Of a stretch of DNA of 64,000 nucleotides, positions 1 through 11,700 are shown piece after piece. Location of the stretch: contig NC_056540.1 in the NCBI RefSeq assembly GCF_910596095.1, forward strand, positions 27,624,001-27,688,000, written 5' to 3'. The notes under the pieces are model-generated. The model worked only from the letters and a program-made list of their open reading frames with translations. It had not been told where the DNA came from and made no database searches. Position 1 is the first letter of the stretch. Every line of letters starts with the position of its first letter. The position numbers and the translations under genes were made by a program. Source of the DNA: Thunnus maccoyii. Its lineage: Eukaryota; Chordata; Actinopteri; Scombriformes; Scombridae.

Positions 1-2404
1 TATCATTCCTGGACTGTTTACTGTGGAATTAATGGTCTGTTGTCTCCCATCAAGCTACTGCAGTCAACCCTGAGATGGAACAGACAGCAACTTAGTGTCC
101 TTATGACGTGGGGGGAGGGGACAGTGAAAAATAGCACTTTCTTTACTAGGCTGTCATGCCCAGAGCGAAGGCCGTGGGATCAGATAGCTTAAGTATTCAT
201 TGTCTGGTTAAATTCTTTATATGAAACACTAGTGTTGCACTGAGATCAGGTTCAAGCTGACCTGGCAAGCTCTGATAAGACAAATGAAACGGTGGATAAA
301 AGGATATAACAATGGCTACTTGAGGGGAAAAAGCACTTATTGGAATGTAAACAGCCTAACTAGAGGCTTAATAGAATTAAATTGTGGCTAAATTGAATAT
401 AACAGGGGTTATATTGAATGTAGCAGTTGATAGGACTGTATACTAGTGAATAAAATGGAAATATTGAGTAAAATGTGGTTAAAAAAAACAAAAGAATGGC
501 TATATGAGAGTATTATTGGCTTTATAAAATCAAACAGTGGCTAAAATAGGATAGGATAATAGGATGGTGGGCAATTTCTGACAATTTTCATGTGTGTACA
601 GTTGGTTCTTTGGTAAGCTGATGCTTTGTTACACACATACACACAAAACAAGCTGTTATGCGGTAATCTATCTGTTCTCAGGAGCTTTTGAATACAGGTC
701 ACTCAGGTCAGGCTGACACAAAGGGGACTGGAAATGCCGCAGGATTTCCATGTTTAAATGTGTGATGTTTTGAATAAGTTGTTTATTATTATTGCGTACT
801 ATATGTTCCCTGATACAGTTTACATGCCTTATGTGACTCTGTTGTCTACACAGTGGGTTTAAAAATGACAGCAATAAAAGCACTTAATGCACAGTACAAA
901 AGCACATCTTCCCAACCATTGCAATAGTTGTTGAAAATGTTAGCAATATTATTTGTTTTAGAATGATTACGATGACAAGAGTTATCATTTTCTTGTTGAG
1001 AGATAGGATAATAGAGGTCCAGTTCCAGCAGTGTGAAAGCGGGGAGGGGCTGAAAGGCGACTGTCCCAGCCTTGCAACTACAATCACGCTGAAAGCGGTC
1101 CATTGTTTAGAGTTTGTAAAAGCTATGGAGCTACCAGACCATGTAACACTCACTACCCAGCCCCCAGTAGTGGCCTAGATTCTGGGGCACTGTACTAGTT
1201 CCATGCTCCTCTTCATCTGCTGTTGTGGGGTTTCCACCCTAGGCAGAGTTTCATGTGTCATTTGGCTCTCGTTCAATCAGGAATTACAGGCCTTTTTCAA
1301 AGTTGCTAGAGGTAAATCTTACTCCCGCTGTGCTTAAATTGTCCCCTGTGGTCAATAACAGATACACTATCAACAAGCAGCCATACTGTCGTGCAGCCAT
1401 TAGCCACAGTTTGAGCTAGTGAGTCAGTTCAGGAGTCGCTGATAACAGAGAAATGTGATGATGCAGCACAACGGACCAGTTAATTTTCTCAAAGTTGAAC
1501 AGCTGAATCAGTAAATGGCTTGTTTAAAGGCCAAGGGTCATTTTGAAGAGCAACAGTCATGTGAAAGTTACATTCCAAGATTTCATAAATAAGGATGATT
1601 ACATAAATAAAATATTTGCGTATAAATGTTAAGATTCAATAGGAGTTTCAATATTATGCTATAGTCATAGTTTTACTCATGTGCCACTTTTTTCAGTGAA
1701 AGAGAAAAGTGACATTTGGGACGAAAAGTCTTCAATTTGTCAGTATGAGTAAGTTGATGAACAGTTATATTTTATGTATTTTATGCTTGAACTTCACATC
1801 TTTTTATCCTAAATCTGCTCTTCACTACTCTGCAGAATTCATAAGGTTGTTGTTTTTTACATACTATACTCAAGTGAATTTTCTGACATTGCTTATTAAA
1901 AAAACTACTCTGCTGAATAGAGTGGAATATTTCTCAGTTATACAGTATGCAATATGAAAGACATCATTAAAATTAAGGTAAAATGAAGCCGACTAACCCA
2001 GAGGGAAGGGTGACATGTTTGCTTTTCACTAGATTTAGACGCTGCAAGCATCAATACGAAAACAGGCTTTCCCACATAAATTCGCTCAACAGCAGTGCTC
2101 ATTTATTTTCTGTTATTCAGCTTTGGCAAGTCTTGCTTGCCATCATGAGTTTACAGTTTGTTTGATCATTGTCTTTTTTTCATAACCAAATGTGTATTTG
2201 TGTTTTTCTCATATTTTGCTTTCTTTTTACTCCTCATTTAAATTCATCTCTTCTCAAACAAGAAAATCTAAATTACAACCAAACAGGACTTCAAAACTAA
2301 ACCAAACTTGATTCTACTGAACTAAGGTGGACAGTCATGTACTACACAGCTTGTTGGAAAGCACTTGGCGTTTTCCTCAAAGAGTCTTTGTTTGGCTGCA
2401 GATT

Positions 2405-2935
2405 CCACTGACCTTGCTGGACACCGGCAGTGAGAGGGAGTGAGCGGGAGACAAAGAAAAAGAGAGGGAGGTGGATAGAGTGAGAGAGGAGAAAAAAAAA
2501 AGCGAGAGGAAAAAGGGAACTGAGGGCGAAAGAGGAGAGAGAGAGAGGAGGAGAAAAAAAAGAAGAGCGAGGTTGCTATAGGAAAATAGGAATAAAGCAT
2601 GAGCTTGGGAGGTAGTTAAATAGTGAAAGAGGAAAACAAAAAGTCTAAGCAAAGGGATACTGAGAAATAGAGGTGTAGTGAAAGAGACATAAATGAAAAC
2701 AGACGAGCCAGAGCAGAAAGACAAATGAGAGAGGGCTAGGGAGACAGAGGAGAGGCAAGTATGGGCTTTGGTGATGAAGACATAGACAACCAGAGACAGA
2801 GAGAGAGGGAAGGTGTGTGTGTGTGTGTGGTCGTGAATTTGTGTATGTAACGGAGAAAGAGGCAGAATGTGTGTGAAATTGTGTACTTGTGTGTGTGTGT
2901 GTCTGTGAGAGAGAAACAGAGAGAGGGCAGAGAAA
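2405..2935 (+). repeat. purine-rich (GA)n tract with embedded (GT)n
   Basis: About 500 bases in which the plus strand is overwhelmingly A and G (GAGAGAG, AAAAAAAAAGCGAG and similar), interrupted by GT runs near 2813-2829 and 2891-2903. Such tracts are simple-sequence expansions. The long Leu/Ser/Phe-rich and Thr-His-rich frames on the minus strand over this tract are artefacts of it. Confidence 0.9.
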
Positions 2936-3712
2936 GAGTTTGACAAAAGGCTTTTGTTGTGGATGTGGCCATTTTGAATCTTCCCCTGGTTCCGGATGGC
3001 TCCACTTCACTGTGCCCCAGCCTAGTTGTTTGGCCTAGTTTCTCATTAAGTCTCCACTTTATACGATGGCAGTGTTTACTATGTCTGCCCACTCTCTATT
3101 TATGGCAAACATTGTCACAATTCCTCCAGACGTGGCGCAGTTAAATGCCACACAGATGAAAAGAGTTTCTCTCCCAGGGGCAGCAAATGGTCATATAACA
3201 TTTGTTCTTTAAAGACCGTGCGAGTGGTTCTGCATGTTTTGACCTGTTAAAAACAAATTGCATGTAAGATAAATGCCCACAATTTTTCAGCAGTTGAAAA
3301 ATCTACTTCTAGGTACATTCAAAGATGCTCTGACATCCAGGGTTTGAGTCAGCTGCCAAACAGCGGATGACTGATTATACTCACAAAATCCTGGGTGGCT
3401 TGTTTTTTATCGTCTGGGATTGATTTTTCAACCACATACGTTTTCTTCAGCAGTCATTTCTCAAATTTCAGCTGGTGGAGTATCTCTGAAATGAACCTAA
3501 AGACAGTCCCAAGTCACAAATGCTTTACCACACACAGATTAATAACACTGATGAAAAAGGTGAGTAATGGTTCACTCTCTGTAATTCATCGGCTACCATC
3601 TCGAGCAGGTTTTAACTCTCTGTGTATTCATTTTCATGCTGTTCTTCTGTGAACTGATGTAACTGATGTAAGGACCATTTGAGTCTTGCAAGCAGTGCAG
3701 GATACTCTAATC

Positions 3713-3980
3713 TAGTGCTGAAAGGATTAGTCAATTAATCAATTAGTTGATGAATCAACAACTATTTTGATAACTGATAAATCATTTGATCTACTTACTG
3801 AACAAAAATGTCATAAATTCAATGTTTCCAGCTTCTAAAATGTAAGAATTTGCTGATTTCCACAGTTTTTTATCATTCCATTTGGTCGCTATTAAAGAAA
3901 TCACATTTTGGGATCTCAGAACTCGTGATAGGCATTTTCACTACTTTTGACATTCATTAAATGATTAAATGATAGCCCTA
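3713..3980 (-). repeat. percomorph interspersed repeat, copy 1
   Basis: It runs from GTGCTGAAAGGATTAGTCAA to ATGATAGCCCTAG. It has the reverse-complement pattern of the 25230-25615 copy: GATTAGTC/AATTAATC ends and an interior phrase about reading TCCAGCTTCTAAAATGTAAG. I recognise it as a common non-coding repeat of percomorph genomes whose ends are partly inverted. No coding potential is seen. Confidence 0.7.
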
Positions 3981-5100
3981 GCCTTCTCTAAACCACTTTG
4001 CATATCTACGCAGATTGAATCAAATTAGTGAATGAAGTAAATCTGTAGAGTATAATGACTGTTATCTGGTTTCACTTCATCAGTGTACTTTTCAGTGTCA
4101 ATTTTTGTACATTCAGTGTTTACACACACTGTACAATCTCTAATGTGACAGAATAATGCAGGTTAGATTACATTGCATTAACAGGATTATATCCACAAAG
4201 GGAGACTTCTACAGCAGCGCCTGCTGATCACAGGACTGTAACACACAGACACACAGAGTACTTTTTTCATGCATAAGCAATAAGACAAGGAATGGGGCAT
4301 AACCTCACTTTGCATGCACTGCAGTCATATACATACACACTCGCTCTCATGCATACCTTCACAGAAACACAGCTACACAGGCTCACATACGGATACCTCT
4401 GCCTTATTATACAGTGAGTCACAACACCCTGATTCATCTCCATTGATCTAAACCTTCCCAGTGGCTTCTGAGTCAGTCCGTTTGTTATTCTGTTCTGCGA
4501 GTCATCTTGCATCATTCATAAAGCTGCTTATTCCACTGAAGCATTTCTATAAATTAGATTTTCTGTGTTATACAACTGTACCGTCACAAAAAACCTCACA
4601 ATCCATCTTACATAGGTTTTTTTTTTTTTTGTCACCATCTGTTCTGAAGTTAATCGCCCCAGCCATGCTCACTTGCAGACACATACATGCAGCAATGGAA
4701 ACATGTGCACACACGTACTTACAAGCACGCTGCTGGCTGTGAGGTGCTGAGCCGAAAATTCAACTGGGATGAGAGTGAGTCATGGAAACAGCTTAATATT
4801 ATGGGCTGTCTTTCCCTTGATGTTTCTCAAGCTAATTAAGCCTCGTACCGAGCTACTCAGGTCTGTTTGAAGTGTGCAAGAGACTCACTTTAATGGTCTG
4901 CTTTGTGCAATTCTGTGTTTTCGCATTTAATTAGAATATGTTTACAAGCCAGGGACTTCAGATTATACAGATAAGGCCTCAGAGCATAATGTAGACACAC
5001 CTGCATTTCCTGCTATATGTTGATTTCCAAATTGCTTGGGAAATAAATTCTCCTGAAGTTATTTTCACATTAAAATGCAGACAGACAAACCTTGTGCTTA

Positions 5101-5340
5101 AATAATAATGATAATAATAATAAAATAATTTAGTGCTTCCTGTCGTTTTGTACGGTCACTGAGTATGTGTAATTTTTTTCTTTTGATGTATGATTTTGGA
5201 AACAAATGTGCAGTTCTCATTAGCTTTTTTTGTGCCAGCTTCCACTCAGTTAGAAATATGCTTGATTTACAGTAAATGCTATTTGCATTTATAATTATAA
5301 TTTAATTTAATTATAGTATAATAATAATTAGATTTAAAAA
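5101..5340. repeat. AT-rich block with (AAT)n
   Basis: AATAATAATGATAATAATAA at the start and strings of TAATTATAATTTAATTTAA near 5290-5330. Simple low-complexity DNA inside the intron before exon e1. Confidence 0.7.
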
Positions 5341-5650
5341 GGGAATGATGATTAATAGTTGTGTGTTGACAATCATACATTACTGTGATTGCATGTTTTG
5401 TTTTTTTTGTAATGTAATACTGGCTGTCAAGAAAATGAAGCTCATTCTACAGGTGCACTTACTGTGATTGAAGTTGCTAAGAAAATGCAAAAAGAAATGT
5501 GGTGGTGCATACTGACCCCTAATGTTGATAACATGTTATCATCCTGCTCTATAAAACACACCTCCGGCCTTCTGGGTAGCGTTGAGCTTCATGATCGCTC
5601 TGTATCGTAACAGAAAGGTCACAGTGTTTGTATTTGTCGTTTGTGTGCAG

Positions 5651-5771
5651 GATTGGAGTGCTGTGTGCGTACGCTGCCAACCAGAACCTGAGCTCTCAAG
5701 TGAAGAACATACGGAGGCTGGTCAACAGCAACATGAGGGACCTGCACACCTTCGCTAATGACACACCGATG
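5651..5771 (+). CDS. prom1: prom1 exon e1 (end of TM2, start of extracellular loop 1)
   Basis: Acceptor TTGTGTGCAG, donor GTATTA, 121 nt. It starts with the last base of a split codon and reads [15 protein letters not shown] onward, ending with THE..FANDTPM-type sequence (HTFANDTPM). This matches human prominin-1 from GIFYGFVANHQ to NETPE. It contains an NLS sequon. It is the first exon seen in the window; nothing upstream reads as the TM2 core exon. Confidence 0.93.
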
Positions 5772-8700
5772 GTATTACACAGCTCCGTCCTATAGCACGA
5801 CCACAAATATCATATAATGTTATGAGCTAAACATAAGCATTTAAATCTATAACGAGTTGTCTTACAAACCAGAATCCTTATGTTCCTCTACCAGTAACTT
5901 TGTCACAATTCTACTAATTACACTGTATGATAAAACCATGAATTGGACACTTGTTTGCTTATTATATTAAACTAAGCTGTAATGGTAACATGTAGGATAT
6001 GAGAGAAGCTTCAGTCATGGTTGAACATGAAACAACCAAGTCGAAACATCCAAATGTTTTGATATGTGAAGACACCTCCCCAATTATAAGACCCTCATGT
6101 CCCAGTGTGCTTTTCCCCCTGTCAGTCTACTGTCGTTTCTAGTTATGCCTCCTTTGTATGATACCTTCAAGATGGGAAAAGTGAACTTTCTCACTTCTTA
6201 TATGTGCGAGAGCTGCATATTTGATTTCTAAGACATGTGTCTGATTCCATGAAATTTCAGGAGCTCAGGTTTTTCACTTTCACTTCACTTGTGGGAGTTA
6301 AATTGGTGTGTTTTCATTCAAAATCCAACCAGATTCTTAGCTTATTTGTTATTATGGGTTTATGGAGCCCAGTTTTGTATTATTTTCATTTCCTTTACTT
6401 AACATAACGCTGAAATTATACTTCAGAGTGCTTGTTGGTGTCTATGAGTAGAGTAGAATAAACACATTTTTATGTGCCTCCATTTGTGAAACTCTGCTCT
6501 GTTGTGTTTCCTGTTTGCAGCAAATTGATTACCTAATATCCCAATACGCCACAGCCAAGAACAAAGTCATCTATGACCTAGATAGTAAGTAGACCTTCTC
6601 TGTGCCTCTGACAGTGAATGAAGTGGACAGAAAAGATTCACTGAGTTCTTGCTCTTGGTCACATATCATGCTTATTATCTGAATGTACTGTGTCTACTTT
6701 CCTTGACTTGTTTTCACAACAGATTTGTGACATAACTAGGTCTAGATAGCTACAGTGGTGACTGTTATAGAGGATCTCTTGAGTATTCATCCTACTTTTC
6801 TCCTGCAATAGCACTGCAGGCAGTTATTTACTGAAAGTTAAGATCAGCAAATGCAATATCAGCACAGCATACTTTAAACACAAACATATTATGTGTCTCT
6901 ATACCAGCCGACTATAAGATTACAAGTGGAGATGGTTGAACAGAGAGCGAAATCTGGGGAGAGTCACATAATAATAAGTAACATAATGGACTGTTAATAC
7001 TGTTTATTCCTGTTGATCTGATGCTGTGTTTTCCACAGATATAGGTCCATTATTGGGTGGAAGGATACACGATCAGTTGGATAAGGAGGTCCACCCTGCC
7101 TTGGACAGAGTACTCAATATGGCTGGAGGTACATCCACTGACTTTTAATTTCCTCTTTCAGTTACGATACCATCAGGTTACTGTCAGCTGAAAGCTGCTG
7201 AATTCAGGCTACAGCTGCACAATTGGGATTATAATCACGTAATTATATTTTCCTCATATTAAAACTACGCTGTAAATGCTGTGACATGATTTAAAAACTC
7301 TATTGAGGATTAAATCACCTGTTACAATTGACATATTCCGCCATGCATATAATATACAGTGAACAGTTTTTGGGATCTAATTTCAAAATGTCAGTTTTTA
7401 GTGAAACTTATAAACTGTGAGTGATGATAAAACTTTCTAATAACAGTTAAGAATGTTCTTTTCCACAATTTTTCTTTTTATTTTTTTCCGTAAAGTGAAA
7501 ATCGAGAGAGCCATCAAAGGTAACGATAACTGGATAATAACCTATGATCCCTTGACCCCTGACCTTGTGAACTTTGACACCGATGTTGCTCCTATGATTT
7601 GTTCCTTTGTGATCTTCCTTGAGCATTTGGACCTATCAGTTACCCAAGTGCCATCTTAATGAACAACAAGCCATTTATACATTAAAACTGCACTACGCAA
7701 TTTCACACTTTGGCAACCTCAAACAACGGATGAGTGTGTCTGAAGGACTTGCCCATCCAGATACCACAGAGATCAGTTAAGTGTTGAATCTAAACTTGTT
7801 GCTCATAGTGACTGGAGAGGACAGAGGTGGTGCAAAACATCTTTTCACAGCAGGCTCCACTGTCTCTCTTAAGTCTGGTTTTCTTTTGATGCAATGTGTA
7901 CGTGCTACCCATGAGGAAAAAATGTTTGTGTTTTGTTTTGTTTGTAAGGTCAAATTCACCACCTCCTGCATGACAAGACAACTTTATGCCCGTGAACTTA
8001 AGTGTCACCAGACAGTTAAGTTGGGGCAAAACAGGATAGAGAGGGGGATGGGAATCTTACTTTCCCGTCATTCTTGCCTAGTGCAGTTTTAAGTTAGTGA
8101 CATCCCCAGATCATGCCAAAACCCTAACACAACATCAACCTGCACCTGGACATTTTCCTTCCTTCTATTCCAAATGTGTCCCTCTGTGTAAAGTGAACAT
8201 AAAAATTATGTTTTTGTTTTTTATTATAATTACTTAACTCTTTACTAGAAACTACAATCTAGTCTTAACAATCCAAAAGAATCACATATTTGAATATGTA
8301 ACTGACTATGAAAGAATAATTTTACTCATGAAATGTATTACAACAAGCAGCCAATAACGGATGTATCGACTGCAAGGGATAAAAAAAAAAACTTGGCAGG
8401 ACATTGGATGTGTACTGCCGATGAGACAGCAGTCAGCAAGCATGCCTGTAGCAATCAAGTGAAGTGCATTGCTGTGTGTGTTGACTGAACATCTGATTAG
8501 ATGACCACAGCTATTATATGATTGTGATTACAGTTGTGTTCTCAATGTTTGTGCACTATTTTTGTTCTTACAAGGGCTGAGCCAAGTTGTCAAAGGGTTT
8601 TAGTATCCAGTATTGTGTTCTATCAGATACAAAAACTGTCTAAATACCAAGGACTCGTAATTGGAGAAACAAAAAGAATATTTCAGTAAGTAGAAGTGAA

Positions 8701-11700
8701 TAAGGCATTTATGTATTTAACGCACAGCATCTATCTGTATTTTCGTTTTCTACAGTGTTGCTAATCATTTAAAGCACTTAGCTACTAGTAAATTCACTGT
8801 TTCCTTCCTACATTTTTGCATATTTTATATGTTCGAGGATGCCAGAGTTTTGCATGCTGTTAAATTTTAAAAATCTGCTGCTTTGTGGTTGTTAACAAAC
8901 ACTGGTTGTTATCTTGTGGTGCATTCACTTGCTGTGGAAACGTCCAACTTACAAGACCTCAGTTACAGCGACATTTTCCATAGAAGGAGCCGATGAATTC
9001 ACATTATTCCCAGAATTCCTGCTTTGTTATGATTTGCTAGATATCGCTGCTGTCTGGTAGCCAAAAGTCTAATTTTAGATAATGAAGATTTACACAAAAA
9101 TATGAACACACCACGGTCCAAACTCAATAACAAGCACCACAGCTTGCACAGTTAATCTCGGCTCAGGCCTTGTTCTTACAATGAGTGCATATGTACAATG
9201 TGTTCTGTATGTGTCTGTGTTTTTGTGTATAATGAGCCAATATTATGTCCTTTTGCTGTGATGTTGATATTGTTACCACATTTGTCACTTGAATTAAACC
9301 ATTTGTCCACTTTCATAGGTAACTTATCAATACGTGATGGTACCACGGATGGACTGATGTCAGTCAGAAACGTCATAGCTTCATATTTGACAAAACATTT
9401 ATTTTACTGCTCTGAAAATGAGTCTACATTTATACACTTTGAATTGTAACAATTACACAGACTGTCCCAGGACAGAACTGGAGGATTTTAATGAAATATT
9501 CATCATTATGAGCTATTTTGCAGCCAAGCTATGAAAAAAAAGCCTTTCCTAACAAATCTTCCTATTTAAAATGTTACCTCAAAACATAAATTAGCTAATG
9601 GGAAAGGTTTATCTGTTTTTCTTAAAACATGTGGCAATATCTTGAAATAGGGACACTCCATCTACTCACTCCTTGACTCGTTTTAGATTTTGTAAGAACA
9701 ATGTAAGTTTGCATCAGAAACAAAGGAAATGGTCTCACTTTTCAGGAGGGAAAATATGTTAAGACAGTCCTTTGTTTTGATGGGCATTCTCTTCATGCCC
9801 TGGTTTTCCCTCATAACATCAATCCAGTCCACTTTGTCTCTCTCTATTCATATCTGGTCTCTTTTAATGCAGCCATGCGAGAAACCAAGGAAGCCCTGGA
9901 GAATGTTAGTGTGTCTCTCGAAGTCCTTCAGGAAGGAACAGGAAAACTCAATTTTAACCTGAGCCTGGTGCGGGTCAGTATTAACCGCACCCTAAATGAC
10001 CCTGGCTGTCATGACGAGGAGTCAGATGCCACCACTGCCCAGCTGTGCCGCAATATCCGCCAGTCACTGTCCCAGCTGCAGATCAGCGCCAATTTCACAC
10101 GGGTACAAAACTGAATTAAACACATTCTAATGATGACATGGTGTAGACATAAATAATGTAAAGATTGTGCCTTCACAATGAAAACTTATGTGAAAATAAC
10201 ACAGGGGGAAGATGTCAACTAAGGTTTAAGTCAGGGTTAAGATTTGGCAACTACTGGTGTCTCATTATTTTGTTTTGTATTTCAGCTACCCAACGTGAAC
10301 TCTCAGCTGGACAGGATGAACAGCATATTGAAAACAGACCTCAGCGCTATCGTCCAGAGGGTGAGCCTGGAGCACTATTACATATATTCTCACTAGATAA
10401 TCTTAGACTGTTGTCAGTGCACGTAAGAAGTTACTTTATTTGCAGCAATTTACTGCAACGCCCTGAGCACAGGCATGAATTTGTTGCTTTTTTTGAGTTT
10501 TAGTAAGCAACCATCCTGCTATGCTGCAATTTTGGTGTTGTGGTCACAGTAACGTGATGCCCATTGCCTCTGAAAAACCTTTTGCTATACACGTCCATTA
10601 TAAAACAAATTGCTATAAAACTAAGAAGAAAATTCCCTGAACATCACACAAATCTGTCTCTGTGGACTTTTACAATTTGAACTATTAGGTCCTACAGATC
10701 GTTACTGGCACCCGTGGGTGCCTATGACAGTGTGCACACTAGTTAAGCTGCTTTCATTGAGATGACTAGTCTGCCATGTTATTCATGGATGAAAACTAGC
10801 CTCTCGGCTAATTCCTGCATATTTACAGTAATGTTTATTAATATGCACTGTCCCTGAGAAATAAACTGAATAAATAAAAATGTATGGAATCTTTATCCTT
10901 TACGTTAAATGCATCCGTGGTTTCATAGTTTTAAAAAATGATAGTGACAGCACAGAGAGAGCAACACAGAAAGTTGAACAGGCAAGAAATAGTGAGTCAA
11001 ACCACATCACATCTTGTAGGTGTCTGACATTATGAACTATTGAGGCAACTAATCTCAATATGGTGTCCCACTGTTTACTCATTTTAATAAAATTCTTTCC
11101 CGTCACAGGGTTACTCCTCTTTGAACGACACGCCACATATGGTGACTGAACAGACCAGAGGTGTTGTGGAGAGTAAGATACATTTTACATTTCTAAAACC
11201 CTTTTCTGAGAGCAAACATGTTCATCTAATAACTACTGCTTTGCTGGAAACATTAGCAAGCCTACTGTTTGCAGTTTACTCGTGTCACATTACATCAGTT
11301 TCTGAGTGCTGAATTTCAAGTTTTACTGTGTGCAACTTTAAGGTGGTTTGGGTATTTTTTCCAGTGTCTTTACCTAAGCTATTTAACTGAATCCGATTGC
11401 TCTCTCAGGTGTACAGAGTTTGGTGGACGACATTGGCAATAACATCAGCAGCATTTCTAAGGTGTTCCCGGTGCAGAGCTCCCTGTCCAACTTCACCATC
11501 TTCATTAGTCATGCCCATGCCAAGATTGAGGACCACTACCCTGAAATTGACCAAATGGACTTTTACAGGTAGACTGACTTAAAAAAGATTTTAATATAAA
11601 ATTTACAATTTTAAATTATAAAATTATAAATTTACAAATAGTTCCTTCTCATAAATCAAACCTAATCAAATTTGTTAAAAAAAGAAAAATAAATTCAGAA

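Larger units (their letters stand above)
1..5650 (+). other. prom1: prom1 intron, left edge of window
   Basis: No exon was recognised here. I looked for the prominin TM1/TM2 and Cys-rich loop segments in all frames and did not see them. The stretch holds the GA-rich/GT tract at 2405-2935, an interspersed repeat at 3713-3980, and an AT-rich block with (AAT)n near 5100-5340. It is most simply the intron before exon e1, but exons shorter than about 60 nt could be missed. Confidence 0.7.

Noticed and set aside
2322..3092. Overlapping minus-strand frames of 92-189 codons rich in Leu/Ser/Phe or Thr-His repeats
   Set aside because: They are translations of the complementary (CT)n/(CA)n strand of a simple-sequence tract and share no features with real proteins.
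7453..7659. 68-codon frame covering the prom1 microexon region
   Set aside because: Only the 24 nt between splice signals make sense; the rest of the frame runs into intron on both sides.
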